DNA of 64,000 bases from contig MIZA01000001.1 in the NCBI GenBank assembly GCA_001875345.1, forward strand, positions 67,340-131,339, written 5' to 3'. The notes beneath the pieces are model-generated. The model did not search any database, had not been told where the DNA came from, and saw nothing but the letters and a program-made list of their open reading frames with translations. The stretch comes from Marine Group III euryarchaeote CG-Epi1 (GTDB lineage Archaea; Thermoplasmatota; Poseidoniia; MGIII; CG-Epi1). A program made the position numbers and the translations under genes. Positions 1 to 9,657 of this stretch are shown piece by piece. Positions within the stretch are counted from its first letter, which is position 1. Each line of letters begins with the position of its first letter.

Positions 1-530
1 TGGTAAGTTTCGGTACTACCGCACCAAACCATCACTACTCTCTCTAAGTCATTTTCTTTTCTGAAACTATTAATATCCTTTCTAAGAGCTTTAATCCTAT
101 CACGGTGATTTGTCTCAGACTTTACATACTCACCATCTAACTTTTTGACAAAATTTTTGTCAAATACTGCTTTCATTGGTTTAATTTTTTCAAGTTCTTC
201 TTTGATGCTGTCCAATAATTCTTTTTCGAGAACTCCTGCATTAATTGCAGCTTCATAGCAATTATCCTCAAAAATATCCCAACCACCGAATACTAAATCG
301 TCTAAAGTACTCAACGGGGCAAAATCTTTGATTGGTACCTCACGCTTTTCATTTCTTTTACCCAAACGAATTGAGCCCATCTGCGTCAAAGATCCTATAG
401 GCGTAGATAACCCAGAACGAACTGCTAAGGTGCCTGCAATAAATGTAGTACTAACAGCTCCAAGACCTGGCATTAACACCCCTAATTTTCCTTCAGCTTT
501 CTTTATTGATGTTGGGCTTTCTATGGACAT
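1..530 (-). CDS. myo-inositol-1-phosphate (inositol-3-phosphate) synthase, 3'-truncated by window edge
   Basis: My own reverse-strand translation MSIESPTSIKKAEGKLGVLMPGLGAVSTTFIAGTLAVRSGLSTPIGSLTQMG...VVMVWCGSTETYQ; N-terminal Rossmann motif and VMVWCGSTE typical of inositol-phosphate synthase. Not in the supplied ORF track because it runs off the window. Confidence 0.85.
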   Translation of the reverse strand, partial: MSIESPTSIKKAEGKLGVLMPGLGAVSTTFIAGTLAVRSGLSTPIGSLTQMGSIRLGKRNEKREVPIKDFAPLSTLDDLVFGGWDIFEDNCYEAAINAGVLEKELLDSIKEELEKIKPMKAVFDKNFVKKLDGEYVKSETNHRDRIKALRKDINSFRKENDLERVVMVWCGSTETY

Positions 531-566
531 AATAGTACCCTAGACGTGATTATATTAGAAATTAAG

Positions 567-1331
567 TTAGTCATATAAAACTGATAAACACGTCAATGAA
601 CCATCTGCCTCTCTAAACTGAGACATCTCCATTTCATGCACGTCCAAATTCAAATTCTGCAATATTTTTAATGTTGAATGATAACCTTTAGCCATCATTA
701 CTTTATCTCCAAAAGGAAGAACATTTGCAGCGTATGCTTCTTCTTTAGGAACCCAAATAATTTCAGCTTCTGAGGGGAAATCTGATTCACTAAACCAGCC
801 CTCCGGTGCCAATAACTTCCCTGGAACTGGTGATGTACAAACTGAAATCAAGTGGAGAGATTCTGGAGGAACTTCAACTACATGTAATCCGTAATTTCTG
901 GAATTAAGAAATTTTTCTAAATCTTCAATACCCTTACGATTAGTTCTCTTGCTGTGCCCTACCAAAAACTTATCTCCAAATTTCAAAACATCCCCACCGT
1001 CCATCCTAGCTCCTTCACTCATGTATTCTAGATTTAAATCTACGCTAAGAGCATCTTCAATTTCCTTTCGTTCACCCAATCTGCTATCATGCCCTGCGTT
1101 TGTTAGCAATGCAGAGTCTCCTGCAACTATAGCGTGATCTTCCACAAAGCAACAATCGGGGTAATCTGAATGAGATGGAATCACTCTAACCGAAACTCCA
1201 AAGTCAATTAACTTACTCACATACGCGTCGTGTTGAGCTAAAGCTTCACTAAGATCAGTAGGACCTGAACCAAAAAATTTAGCTAATGCATTTTCAAAAG
1301 AAGATGATACTTTACGTACTATTGCTCTCAT
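567..1331 (-). CDS. dimethylarginine dimethylaminohydrolase (DDAH)-family amidinohydrolase
   Basis: PDCCFVEDHAIV motif, ESLHLISVCT histidine region and C-terminal DGSLTCLSVLY catalytic Cys region match DDAH family; ATGA overlap with upstream deoxyhypusine synthase. Confidence 0.85.
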   Translation of the reverse strand: MRAIVRKVSSSFENALAKFFGSGPTDLSEALAQHDAYVSKLIDFGVSVRVIPSHSDYPDCCFVEDHAIVAGDSALLTNAGHDSRLGERKEIEDALSVDLNLEYMSEGARMDGGDVLKFGDKFLVGHSKRTNRKGIEDLEKFLNSRNYGLHVVEVPPESLHLISVCTSPVPGKLLAPEGWFSESDFPSEAEIIWVPKEEAYAANVLPFGDKVMMAKGYHSTLKILQNLNLDVHEMEMSQFREADGSLTCLSVLYD

Positions 1332-2269
1332 AGTAAAGGACCGAAGATTAAAGGCAATAGAACTGTAGCATCACCTTCAACTGTAATTCTTCTTGCTTTA
1401 GAGCGCACTTTTCCCCAGGAAACTGCTTCTCTAACACGCGCACCGCTTAGTGAGCCATCCCATTCGGGAGCTGTAGTAACTTGGACCGCATAGTCTAACC
1501 CATCCCTGAATTGATTCCACCATATTGTATGATGCTTAGAAATTCCTCCACCAATCATGACTGCTCCTGTGGATTTGGCCTCATGCACGATATCTGATAA
1601 CTGGTGTTCTTCTCCGAATATATCTAGAGTAAAATCTTTATGAGATTGCCAAAAAAGCCATAACTGTGAACCAACGGATCCATCAGTTGGACCTGGAACA
1701 AAAACTTTGATTTCTTTCTTTGCGCATATGCCAAGAAATGATTCTGAGCCGCGTTCTTCTTCTAAAATCTTAAGTCCTAGCTCATGCCAAATTTCCCAAG
1801 GTGCCCAATGCTTTTTCTTACTATACAATTCTTCTAAAATCGGCTGTAGCCATCTCTCAATTGGAATTCCATAGGAATCATCTGGGACTAAAACATTTCC
1901 TAAACGATTAACTCCCTCCTCTCTTAAAAGTTCATCATCCATTGCAAAATCACCGTGGTAATAATCTGCTAAAACACGAGCAATATCATGATCTAAAGTG
2001 CCACAAGTAGTTACAACTACATCGGCCATATTATTCTCAACTATCTGATTCATCAGTCCCCTTGTTCCAGTGGCCATAATATCTGCTGGGAAAGAGACAA
2101 ATTTCGTGCAGTCTTCTAAAATCATATCATTAATTATTGAAGTTGCTGTTGAAACCTTGGAGGCTACAAAGCCTCCAGCTTCCCCAAATTGACTAATTAA
2201 GTCACTTAATTTAGTCTCTGAACTAATATGGATGTCTTTTACTGGATCTCTATTCATTACTCTCTTCAC
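1328..2269 (-). CDS. dys: deoxyhypusine synthase
   Basis: GGGISKHH active-site lysine region, [32 protein letters not shown]; overlaps gyrA 3' end by 20 bp. Confidence 0.92.
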   Translation of the reverse strand: MKRVMNRDPVKDIHISSETKLSDLISQFGEAGGFVASKVSTATSIINDMILEDCTKFVSFPADIMATGTRGLMNQIVENNMADVVVTTCGTLDHDIARVLADYYHGDFAMDDELLREEGVNRLGNVLVPDDSYGIPIERWLQPILEELYSKKKHWAPWEIWHELGLKILEEERGSESFLGICAKKEIKVFVPGPTDGSVGSQLWLFWQSHKDFTLDIFGEEHQLSDIVHEAKSTGAVMIGGGISKHHTIWWNQFRDGLDYAVQVTTAPEWDGSLSGARVREAVSWGKVRSKARRITVEGDATVLLPLIFGPLL

Positions 2270-4829
2270 TGGAATTTAAATCTGAATTTCCTTCTTCTTC
2301 ATCATCACTGGAATTTAAATCTGAATTTCTTTCTTCATCATCTTCGTTATGTAAAGCGACCGCCACTACTTTTTCTTTTTCATCTACAGACATTACTTTC
2401 ACGCCCCTTCCAACACGAGCTATCTCTCTTATTGAATCAATGTGCGTACGTATTACTTTACCTGATGATGTTGTAGCTAATATTTGGTTTGCATCTCCTG
2501 GAGTTAAAGCGACAACGACTTTACCACTTTTATTATCAACTTTAATGTTTTTAACTCCTTTAGCCCCTCGTTTAGTTAATCTGTAATTTCCTGCATTAGC
2601 TCTCTTACCATATCCCTTTTCTGTAATTGTTAGAAGAAGATCATCTTCGCTTACTAGGCACATGCTAATTACTTCATCTTTGTCTTTCAGACGCATCCCG
2701 ATTACTCCTTGACCATTACGCCCAACAATTCTTACTTCTCCTTCAGAGAATCTATTAGCCATACCTAACTTTGAAGCGAGCATAACTTGACTATCGCCTT
2801 CGGAAATTGCAACCCCAATTAATTCGTCCTTTTCTTTAAGAGTTATAGCTCTAAATCCTTGATCTCTAGCCCATGCCCTTTCTATTCTAGAAGAATATTC
2901 TTCTAATCTTGTTTTCTTAATAATGCCTTTCTTAGTTGAAAACAAGAAATAATGGCCATCACCACTAATATTTGCTACAGGTAACATACAAAGCACTTGC
3001 TCATCTTTTTCTTTACGGCCTTCATCTAATTTTTGAAGTAACTGAACCAAAGGTGTACCCTTTGAATATCTAGAGACATCAGGTATTTGCCACGCCTTAA
3101 GGAAATACATACTGCCTGCAGTAGTAAAGAATAGCAAGTGGTCGTGTGAGCCCATTGAATACAATTCTACCGGGAAATCTCCTTCCTTAGCTTTAATTCC
3201 AATTCTTCCCTTACCGCCCCTATTTTGAGCCTGATATTCATCAAGGTCAACTCGTTTTATGTATCCCTCTTGAGTTCTCATAACTACGACCTGTGATCTT
3301 GGAATCAAATCTTCTGTATTCAAATCTCCATCAAAATCTGAAATTAATGTTCTTCTCTCATCTCCATATTTTTCATTGAGAGATTCTAATTCTTCTTTTA
3401 TAATTGACATTATTTTAGAGGAATCGGCTAAAATTTCAGATAACTCAGCCATTGTAGCTTTCAACTCCTCTAACTCATTTTTCCGTTCTTCTGCGTCTTG
3501 GCGCGATAGTTGGTAAAGCCTCATATCTGCTATAGATTTGGCTTGAATTTTACTTAATTTGAACTTAGCTTGTAGGCCTTCGATAACTGCATCCCTTCCT
3601 GCAGCATCTCTGATAAATGCTATTACTTTATCCATTTGAGAAATTGCTAGTAATAATCCTTCAACAATATGAGCTCTCTCTTGAGCTTTTTTCAATCTGA
3701 ATTCGGTCCGGCGAGTTATTATCTCCTTCCGGTGATCGAGGTATACGTTCAATAAATCTATCAAATTCATTCGTCGAGGCTGACCCTTGACTAAAGCTAC
3801 ATTGTTTATTGAAAAACTGTTTTCAAGAGCTGAATGCTTATACAATTGATTTTCAACTATCATTGGAGACGCGTCTCGCTTTAATTCGAATACTACTCTC
3901 ATACCTTTTTGGTCAGATTCATCTCGTATGTCTCTTATGCCTTCTACTTTCTTATCACGAACTAATTTTGAAACTTCTTCTAATAATCTATTTTTCTGAA
4001 CCATAAAAGGGATCTCCGTTACAACCAAAAATTCATCTTTCGGAGTTGATTCGTGCTCAATTTTAGCTCTAATTTTTATGGAACCTTGTCCTTTGGAAAA
4101 TGCATCAAAAATTCCTTTGCGCCCCATTATAGTCCCTCCTGTTGGAAAGTCAGGACCTGGCATGACGCTCATTATCTCAGACAGATCTGTCGATGGATTG
4201 TCTATAAGCATGACAAGAGAACTTATCACTTCGGACAAGTTGTGAGGTGCCATATTCGTAGCCATTCCAACAGCAATACCTGATGAACCGTTAACCAATA
4301 AACCCGGAAGAAGACCTGGAAGAACTGAAGGTTCCTGTAAAGAACCATCGTAATTATCTGTGTAATCTACAGTCTCTTCGTCAATGCCAGATAAAACTGT
4401 ATCTGAAATTGTAGCCAATCGCGACTCTGTGTAACGCATGGCTGCAGCCCTATCTCCATCTATCGAACCAAAATTACCTTGACCATCTACCAAAGGATAA
4501 CGTAAAGAAAAACTTTGAGCCATACGAACTAAAGTATCGTATATCGCTTGATCACCATGTGGATGATATTTACCCATGGTGTCTCCAACAATACGGGCAG
4601 ATTTTTTGTAGGGCGAACGAGGGCCTGAACCCATCTCTTTCATTGCATAAAGAACTCTACGGTGAACTGGTTTTAATCCATCCCTAGCGTCTGGAAGTGC
4701 TCTGCCTACAATAACTGACATTGCATAATCCAGATAGGATTTACGCATCTCTTTCTCTAAACTAATTGGCAGTACTGTGTCTGTATTTTCTTCCGTCAAA
4801 TTTTTCACCAAATTATTACTAAAGCTCAT
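2250..4829 (-). CDS. gyrA: DNA gyrase subunit A
   Basis: [49 protein letters not shown] catalytic Tyr, GyrA-box-like NRGGKGRIG; 859 aa with acidic C-terminal tail. Confidence 0.97.
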   Translation of the reverse strand: MSFSNNLVKNLTEENTDTVLPISLEKEMRKSYLDYAMSVIVGRALPDARDGLKPVHRRVLYAMKEMGSGPRSPYKKSARIVGDTMGKYHPHGDQAIYDTLVRMAQSFSLRYPLVDGQGNFGSIDGDRAAAMRYTESRLATISDTVLSGIDEETVDYTDNYDGSLQEPSVLPGLLPGLLVNGSSGIAVGMATNMAPHNLSEVISSLVMLIDNPSTDLSEIMSVMPGPDFPTGGTIMGRKGIFDAFSKGQGSIKIRAKIEHESTPKDEFLVVTEIPFMVQKNRLLEEVSKLVRDKKVEGIRDIRDESDQKGMRVVFELKRDASPMIVENQLYKHSALENSFSINNVALVKGQPRRMNLIDLLNVYLDHRKEIITRRTEFRLKKAQERAHIVEGLLLAISQMDKVIAFIRDAAGRDAVIEGLQAKFKLSKIQAKSIADMRLYQLSRQDAEERKNELEELKATMAELSEILADSSKIMSIIKEELESLNEKYGDERRTLISDFDGDLNTEDLIPRSQVVVMRTQEGYIKRVDLDEYQAQNRGGKGRIGIKAKEGDFPVELYSMGSHDHLLFFTTAGSMYFLKAWQIPDVSRYSKGTPLVQLLQKLDEGRKEKDEQVLCMLPVANISGDGHYFLFSTKKGIIKKTRLEEYSSRIERAWARDQGFRAITLKEKDELIGVAISEGDSQVMLASKLGMANRFSEGEVRIVGRNGQGVIGMRLKDKDEVISMCLVSEDDLLLTITEKGYGKRANAGNYRLTKRGAKGVKNIKVDNKSGKVVVALTPGDANQILATTSSGKVIRTHIDSIREIARVGRGVKVMSVDEKEKVVAVALHNEDDEERNSDLNSSDDEEEGNSDLNSSEESNE
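2267..2340. repeat. 39-bp tandem duplication in gyrA 3' end
   Basis: cactggaatttaaatctgaatttc at 2267-2290 and again at 2306-2329; encodes NSDLNSS...NSDLNSS in the acidic tail. Confidence 0.9.
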
Positions 4830-4831
4830 GA

Positions 4832-5392
4832 ATGTACCCCCTTAAAAGGGAGCCCCCTAGCCACATAGTGACACCTCCAGTAAACCTAGTTCTCATTAAT
4901 CCCAAAAAAAATAGTGAAGTCGATGAAGATAATAGACGATTAATAGCAAGAGTTGCCCCTGTTTGCTTAGCTTATAATTTACACTTGTGGCTAGTTGATT
5001 TTGGAATAAAGGAAACGCCTCTTGACTTCGCCAGAGAAATTGCCCCTTCCACTTCAATTGGGAAAGGCGGTGAAAATTTAATTAAATTGTGTGAAAAAGG
5101 AAAAGTAAAAATATCAAATTTACAGTTGCCGCAAAATATTGGATTGAAAATAATATGCACAAACCGGCCTGAGGGTGCTAGTGAGAAGGCTTTAGACGAT
5201 ATAATTGAGATATCCAGAGAAAAAACCATTTCTTTCATTTTTGGAACCAATAAAAGAACAAATAAAGTATTAAAAAAAATTAGAGATGAATCTTATGCAC
5301 AATTAGATATTACCAAGAAAAGAATTGAATTAAGTTTGGATTCTGAAATTGGAGCCGTGTGTCACTCTTTCTTTAATTCTAGAAAAGCTTGA
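4832..5392 (+). CDS. DUF531-like archaeal conserved protein
   Basis: LVLINPKKN..., Ser/Thr/Gly pattern [26 protein letters not shown] motif resembles archaeal DUF531 family. Start may be GTG at 4868 rather than ATG at 4832. Confidence 0.6.
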   Translation: MYPLKREPPSHIVTPPVNLVLINPKKNSEVDEDNRRLIARVAPVCLAYNLHLWLVDFGIKETPLDFAREIAPSTSIGKGGENLIKLCEKGKVKISNLQLPQNIGLKIICTNRPEGASEKALDDIIEISREKTISFIFGTNKRTNKVLKKIRDESYAQLDITKKRIELSLDSEIGAVCHSFFNSRKA

Positions 5393-6056
5393 GAGCTTCT
5401 TCCATTCGGCCTAATTCAACACCTGTACTCTGACGGCCACATACTGCACCATTAGAATTAGCAACTATACCTGCTCCAACTAATGGAAGACCGAAATTAA
5501 CAGTTCCTTCCATCAATTCAATTTGGAACACCTCTTCCATTTTTTCTTTCTCAAATGAAGATATGTCTGGATGGTATAATCCACCTTTGTTAGTAATACA
5601 CCCAATCATACCTAAAGTGTCCATGTCATTAATAGATTGTGAAACCAAATTTACTTTCAATATATCTTCAGCTTTATCTTTAGCTCTTTTACCAAGTCTC
5701 TCGTTCGAGAAACCGCCTGAATCATTAACTAAAAAATTATTTCCAATCGCATTTGACCTATCGGGAAGAACTCCAAAATTAATATTATATGATTTGGAAA
5801 TTTTTGAAAATTTTTCCAATTCTAAATCTGTTACAATGTTAGAAACTAAAATACCACTGTTATTCATTGCAATTAAAGTTCCCAAAACTCTACTGCCGCC
5901 TAGAGTTATAATTTCTAATTTAGTACCAAGAGCCTCTGAAAGCTCTTCCATGTCGTCTTTAGGTATGCCAGGTGGCACTAATGTCAAATTATCATTAGTA
6001 GCACAAAAAACACCTGCATAAGGACTGTTGAAAAGATCCTTCTGAACTAAAGCCAT
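5379..6056 (-). CDS. eif6: translation initiation factor aIF6
   Basis: SPYAGVFCATNDNLTLVPPGIP, GGSRVLGTLIAMNNSGILVSN, LPDRSNAIGNNFLVND. Confidence 0.96.
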   Translation of the reverse strand: MALVQKDLFNSPYAGVFCATNDNLTLVPPGIPKDDMEELSEALGTKLEIITLGGSRVLGTLIAMNNSGILVSNIVTDLELEKFSKISKSYNINFGVLPDRSNAIGNNFLVNDSGGFSNERLGKRAKDKAEDILKVNLVSQSINDMDTLGMIGCITNKGGLYHPDISSFEKEKMEEVFQIELMEGTVNFGLPLVGAGIVANSNGAVCGRQSTGVELGRMEEALKLF

Positions 6057-6059
6057 TGC

Positions 6060-6386
6060 TTATTCTGCTAAATGGACTATAACACTACCATCTTCGAACT
6101 TTAAAGCCCTTACACGTACTTTAGAAGGAGGCTTTTCAATTCCTCTTGACCAGATGTATTGATTAACGGGAGGATCTATGAATAATTGTTTTTCTTCACC
6201 GCTTCCAGTTCGAGCTTCTTTTGAAGTCTTAAGAATTTCGCCTTCTCTCTCAGGCTTCATGTGTCTTACAATAAAATCTTCTACAATTCGCATGGCTACT
6301 GGTGCCCTACGTGTTCTTGTCACCTTGTGTAACTTACGTAGCGGAATCGTATACAATCTTTCTTGAATTAATTCATCGTCAGCCAT
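6060..6386 (-). CDS. rpl31e: ribosomal protein L31e
   Basis: YTIPLRKLHKVTRTRRAPVAMRIVEDFIVRHMK...DPPVNQYIWSRGIEKPPSKVRVRA. Confidence 0.95.
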   Translation of the reverse strand: MADDELIQERLYTIPLRKLHKVTRTRRAPVAMRIVEDFIVRHMKPEREGEILKTSKEARTGSGEEKQLFIDPPVNQYIWSRGIEKPPSKVRVRALKFEDGSVIVHLAE

Positions 6387-6391
6387 CTAAA

Positions 6392-6547
6392 TCACCTGTG
6401 TAACTTTCCTCTTCTCCAAAAATGACGTTTTGGATGATTGGTGAAACGTCTGTTTGTTCTTTGGATTACCCAAGCTGGAACCCTTCTGTTACGTTTAACT
6501 AACTTATTCAATCTTAACTTTTTACCAAAAACTTTTCTGCTGGACAT
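6392..6547 (-). CDS. rpl39e: ribosomal protein L39e (51 aa, absent from ORF track)
   Basis: Reverse-strand translation [51 protein letters not shown]; size and sequence typical of L39e, in the expected context next to L31e. Confidence 0.95.
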   Translation of the reverse strand: MSSRKVFGKKLRLNKLVKRNRRVPAWVIQRTNRRFTNHPKRHFWRRGKLHR

Positions 6548-6551
6548 TTGA

Positions 6552-7004
6552 TTAATACTTACTTAACGAAGTAATCTCCTTTTGTAATACTTTTTTAACC
6601 TTGAAAGCGGTGTTATCTAGCATTGATTGGCCTTTAGGAGTTAAATTTCTACCACCTTTCTTTGCCTTTTCAAGAAAACCTGCAACCTCAAGTTGCTGCA
6701 TAATTAATCTAAGAACTTTACGGCTACCATTTTCACTTCGGTTAGGTTTGCCGCCGCGATCTCTTGCTCCTGAATAATGCCTTGACAAGCGCTCAGTGCC
6801 AATTGGGCCATTTACGCCGACTTTTCTCATAACTGAAGCTGTACGGAAATACCACCAGTCTGCCTGTGAAGGTGATTTCTCTTTATGGACAGCTGTTTTT
6901 GCAAATTCTGACCACTCTGGAGGTTGTATAGCGTCCTCGCTCTTAAGCGACTTTGCGAGGGCATTTACCAAGTGTTCGCCTGGAACGTCGTAGTGTGTTG
7001 TCAT
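6552..7004 (-). CDS. rps19e: ribosomal protein S19e
   Basis: [49 protein letters not shown] typical of S19e. Confidence 0.95.
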   Translation of the reverse strand: MTTHYDVPGEHLVNALAKSLKSEDAIQPPEWSEFAKTAVHKEKSPSQADWWYFRTASVMRKVGVNGPIGTERLSRHYSGARDRGGKPNRSENGSRKVLRLIMQQLEVAGFLEKAKKGGRNLTPKGQSMLDNTAFKVKKVLQKEITSLSKY

Positions 7005-7067
7005 GTACGAAACCTCTTACAGGGATGAGGCGCCACACGGAGTGTATTATAAACTTAAGCCTAATTA

Positions 7068-7505
7068 ATGCAAATAATGAAAGAGATTAGTGAATTTATA
7101 GAAAAACACAATACTTTAACTTTAGCCACGGAAAAAAATCATGAAGTTTTTGCAGCAGCCCTATTCTATGTCCCAGTAGATAACGGAACATCGCTTCTAT
7201 TTGTAAGTAACCCAAAATCAGACCACATTGCGAACTTAGAACATAATCAAAAATGTGCAGCAACTATTCAAGAAAATAATCTAGACTGGGAAAATATAAA
7301 GGGAGTTCAAATTAAAGGAGAAATTGAAGTTGCTAATGATAGCCATTGGGAAAGTTATCTAGGTGAATTTGATTATATATCTAAGAGTGAAACTCTTACT
7401 AAGGCTATGAAAAAGGTTAAATTATATAGACTAAAAATTAATTGGGCAAGATTTATTGATAATGCAAAAGGGTTTGGAAATAAACTAGAGCAAAATTATA
7501 CTTAA
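7068..7505 (+). CDS. pyridoxamine 5'-phosphate oxidase-like FMN-binding protein
   Basis: FIEKHNTLTLATEKNHEVFAAALFYV...LLFVSNPKSDHIANLEHNQKCAATI: split-barrel PNPOx-like pattern. Confidence 0.75.
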   Translation: MQIMKEISEFIEKHNTLTLATEKNHEVFAAALFYVPVDNGTSLLFVSNPKSDHIANLEHNQKCAATIQENNLDWENIKGVQIKGEIEVANDSHWESYLGEFDYISKSETLTKAMKKVKLYRLKINWARFIDNAKGFGNKLEQNYT

Positions 7506-7729
7506 TCTGCAAACAAATTATTATTGTGGAAATACCACACTTGATAAACAAATAGGAAAATTAAAACGGCTATTATAACAAAACCTAAAGTATTACCTAG
7601 TAGAGGAAATAAAAATAAAACAAAAAGTCCAACTACTACAGTCCATAGAAGCAAATACATCAAATATGCATGAGGTGCAAGCTCAGGATCCCTAGCTGCC
7701 TTAAAGGATAGTAGACCGAGCCAATTCAT
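7502..7729 (-). CDS. small membrane protein (2-3 TM)
   Basis: 75-aa ORF with hydrophobic segments YLMYLLLWTVVVGLFVLFLFPLLGNTLGFVIIAVLIFLFVY. Confidence 0.6.
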   Translation of the reverse strand: MNWLGLLSFKAARDPELAPHAYLMYLLLWTVVVGLFVLFLFPLLGNTLGFVIIAVLIFLFVYQVWYFHNNNLFAD

Positions 7730-7750
7730 TAATCAATCATCACAAGTATA

Positions 7751-9037
7751 CTAATTATGCTTTGGGGAGCGTATAGATTCTACAAATCCTTCTGAAATTA
7801 ATCCTCTTCCAGTTAGTAGATTGTAATTAACAATCAAAAGAACTAAAATTCCACTTACCAGAACAATCATGTGTGCAATTCTAGAAACTCCCTTGATACC
7901 TCCAATTAATGAGGTGTCTGCTGTTGCTAGAAAGAAGTTACTTGCACCGTAAGCTATAGTAAAAGAAATTGAATAAAAAATAACATTATGTCTACTCATT
8001 AAACCTGTTGCTTTGCCTATGTAATGATTTGTTGGACTTAAGTGAGCCCTACGCGCTTCACCTCTTAGGACATTAGCTGATAGTGAGTAAATTACCAACA
8101 TGATTGTAATTATCATAAAAACTAAATCATAAAGAAAACTTGGATCATTATACATTGAGTAGAGAAAAACACCTGCGTGGTAAGATAAAAATCCCCAATA
8201 GCCTAAAGCAAAATATCCTGAAAATGCAGCTACCTTAGAATCGTACAAGAACTCTCTATGCATATTTTTTAGAAAATAGAATGTGACACTGCCCATTAAG
8301 CTCATCAAAAGAATCCAAAATAAAATAAAAACCGAATCAAAATTATCTGTGAAGCTTGCTATATTTTGAGAAACTAAGATGAAGCAAAGAACGCCGATTG
8401 CCATCCAAACTAAAGGTGACAAAAGATTAAGAATTATTCCGATTTTTGATGTACTATTTTCTTCTACTTTTGACATTTGCCTTAAAGCAATCTCTTTGAA
8501 TGGAACACGCATCCACCATGCTTGTGCAAATTGCCAAACTACAAAAATGAATATGTAGCCCCATGTGAGAAACCTTTCCATATTCTGTCCGTATGTTTCA
8601 TTGTTCAAAGCTGCCCAGAAGAAACTTGAAAATACTAATGAAAGAGATATAGGAAGAATTAAGCTTGTAAAGGATTTACTACGAGATAAATTTTTAACTT
8701 CCTCGAATCTGTTAAGTGCTGCAGTGAAAAAATAACCTAATGAGCTACCATATCCAAAGATTAAAATTAATGATGTAGCCAAGTCTGATTTAGTATAGCT
8801 AACTATTCCGAAGAAGGTTAACAAGAAAAAAAGTACAAGGACATGATAAAGTGTTTTTTTAGAAAATAAAATAGCAATTATCTCACGCTGTGAAACAAAA
8901 GTAGACTGATTTTTAATCTCTATTTTGTCTTCTTTTATATCCTGAAATTCTACATCATCTTCAGGTAAAATAACAATCTGATCTTCATCGGGTTCGTCCG
9001 AAATCTCTAATGACGATTTTTCATCTGAAGTAGACAT
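7751..9037 (-). CDS. polytopic membrane protein of unknown function with acidic N-terminal cytosolic segment
   Basis: 428 aa with roughly 10 hydrophobic segments; acidic first ~40 residues. Confidence 0.7.
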   Translation of the reverse strand: MSTSDEKSSLEISDEPDEDQIVILPEDDVEFQDIKEDKIEIKNQSTFVSQREIIAILFSKKTLYHVLVLFFLLTFFGIVSYTKSDLATSLILIFGYGSSLGYFFTAALNRFEEVKNLSRSKSFTSLILPISLSLVFSSFFWAALNNETYGQNMERFLTWGYIFIFVVWQFAQAWWMRVPFKEIALRQMSKVEENSTSKIGIILNLLSPLVWMAIGVLCFILVSQNIASFTDNFDSVFILFWILLMSLMGSVTFYFLKNMHREFLYDSKVAAFSGYFALGYWGFLSYHAGVFLYSMYNDPSFLYDLVFMIITIMLVIYSLSANVLRGEARRAHLSPTNHYIGKATGLMSRHNVIFYSISFTIAYGASNFFLATADTSLIGGIKGVSRIAHMIVLVSGILVLLIVNYNLLTGRGLISEGFVESIRSPKHN

Positions 9038-9657
9038 TACCTATTTCTCCTACTTAACTGGGAATTTGAGTACGACTTCTCTGTAACATACTTACAAGTT
9101 ATTCTTGCTATTTCAAAAGCAAAAGCGTTACTTACTGATTTTCCTCCATGCAAAGTTATACCAATCACTCGGGCTAAATTATCTTCTAATTTAACCTTCA
9201 TTCCTTTGTTGAATTCTACATCAATTTCAAATTCTTCCTTGTAAGAATGAGTTTCCTCTCCGTCGTGAACTGCAAAACGAATTTTGGAATGTGTTGCCTT
9301 TTTAGCCCAAACAATTGGATTTTCTTGTGAATAAACCTGATCCAAACGTTTGTGAGGCAATTCTATTCCTGTTATCAAAATCAATCCATCTGGATGAGGA
9401 CGAGTCTGGCCTACTTCAATGAGCACACCCCTATCTACGGTTAGCGTATCATTTACAGTTTCATTATCTATAGATATCCTCAACTTTAATGAGATGGGAG
9501 GCTCTTCATTGACTTCTTTTGAACTAGTCGTTTGACATTCCAAACACTTTACAACTCCTTGAAAGCTAAATCCTTTTTTCGCAGAAGTTCTACTCTTAAG
9601 AACCTCATGATTATTTTCTTCGTCGCATACCTCACAAAAAAGCCAGAGTTCTTCCAT
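9037..9657 (-). CDS. HVO_0476-family archaeal zinc finger protein
   Basis: N-terminal CEVCDEENNHEVLK...VVKCLECQTT zinc-ribbon Cys pairs and HVO_0476-like C-terminal domain. Confidence 0.75.
   Translation of the reverse strand: MEELWLFCEVCDEENNHEVLKSRTSAKKGFSFQGVVKCLECQTTSSKEVNEEPPISLKLRISIDNETVNDTLTVDRGVLIEVGQTRPHPDGLILITGIELPHKRLDQVYSQENPIVWAKKATHSKIRFAVHDGEETHSYKEEFEIDVEFNKGMKVKLEDNLARVIGITLHGGKSVSNAFAFEIARITCKYVTEKSYSNSQLSRRNR

Noticed and set aside
328-543. 71-aa plus-strand ORF
   Set aside because: Antisense to the clear inositol-phosphate synthase coding sequence.
5563-6021. 152-aa plus-strand ORF
   Set aside because: Antisense shadow of aIF6; no recognisable domain.
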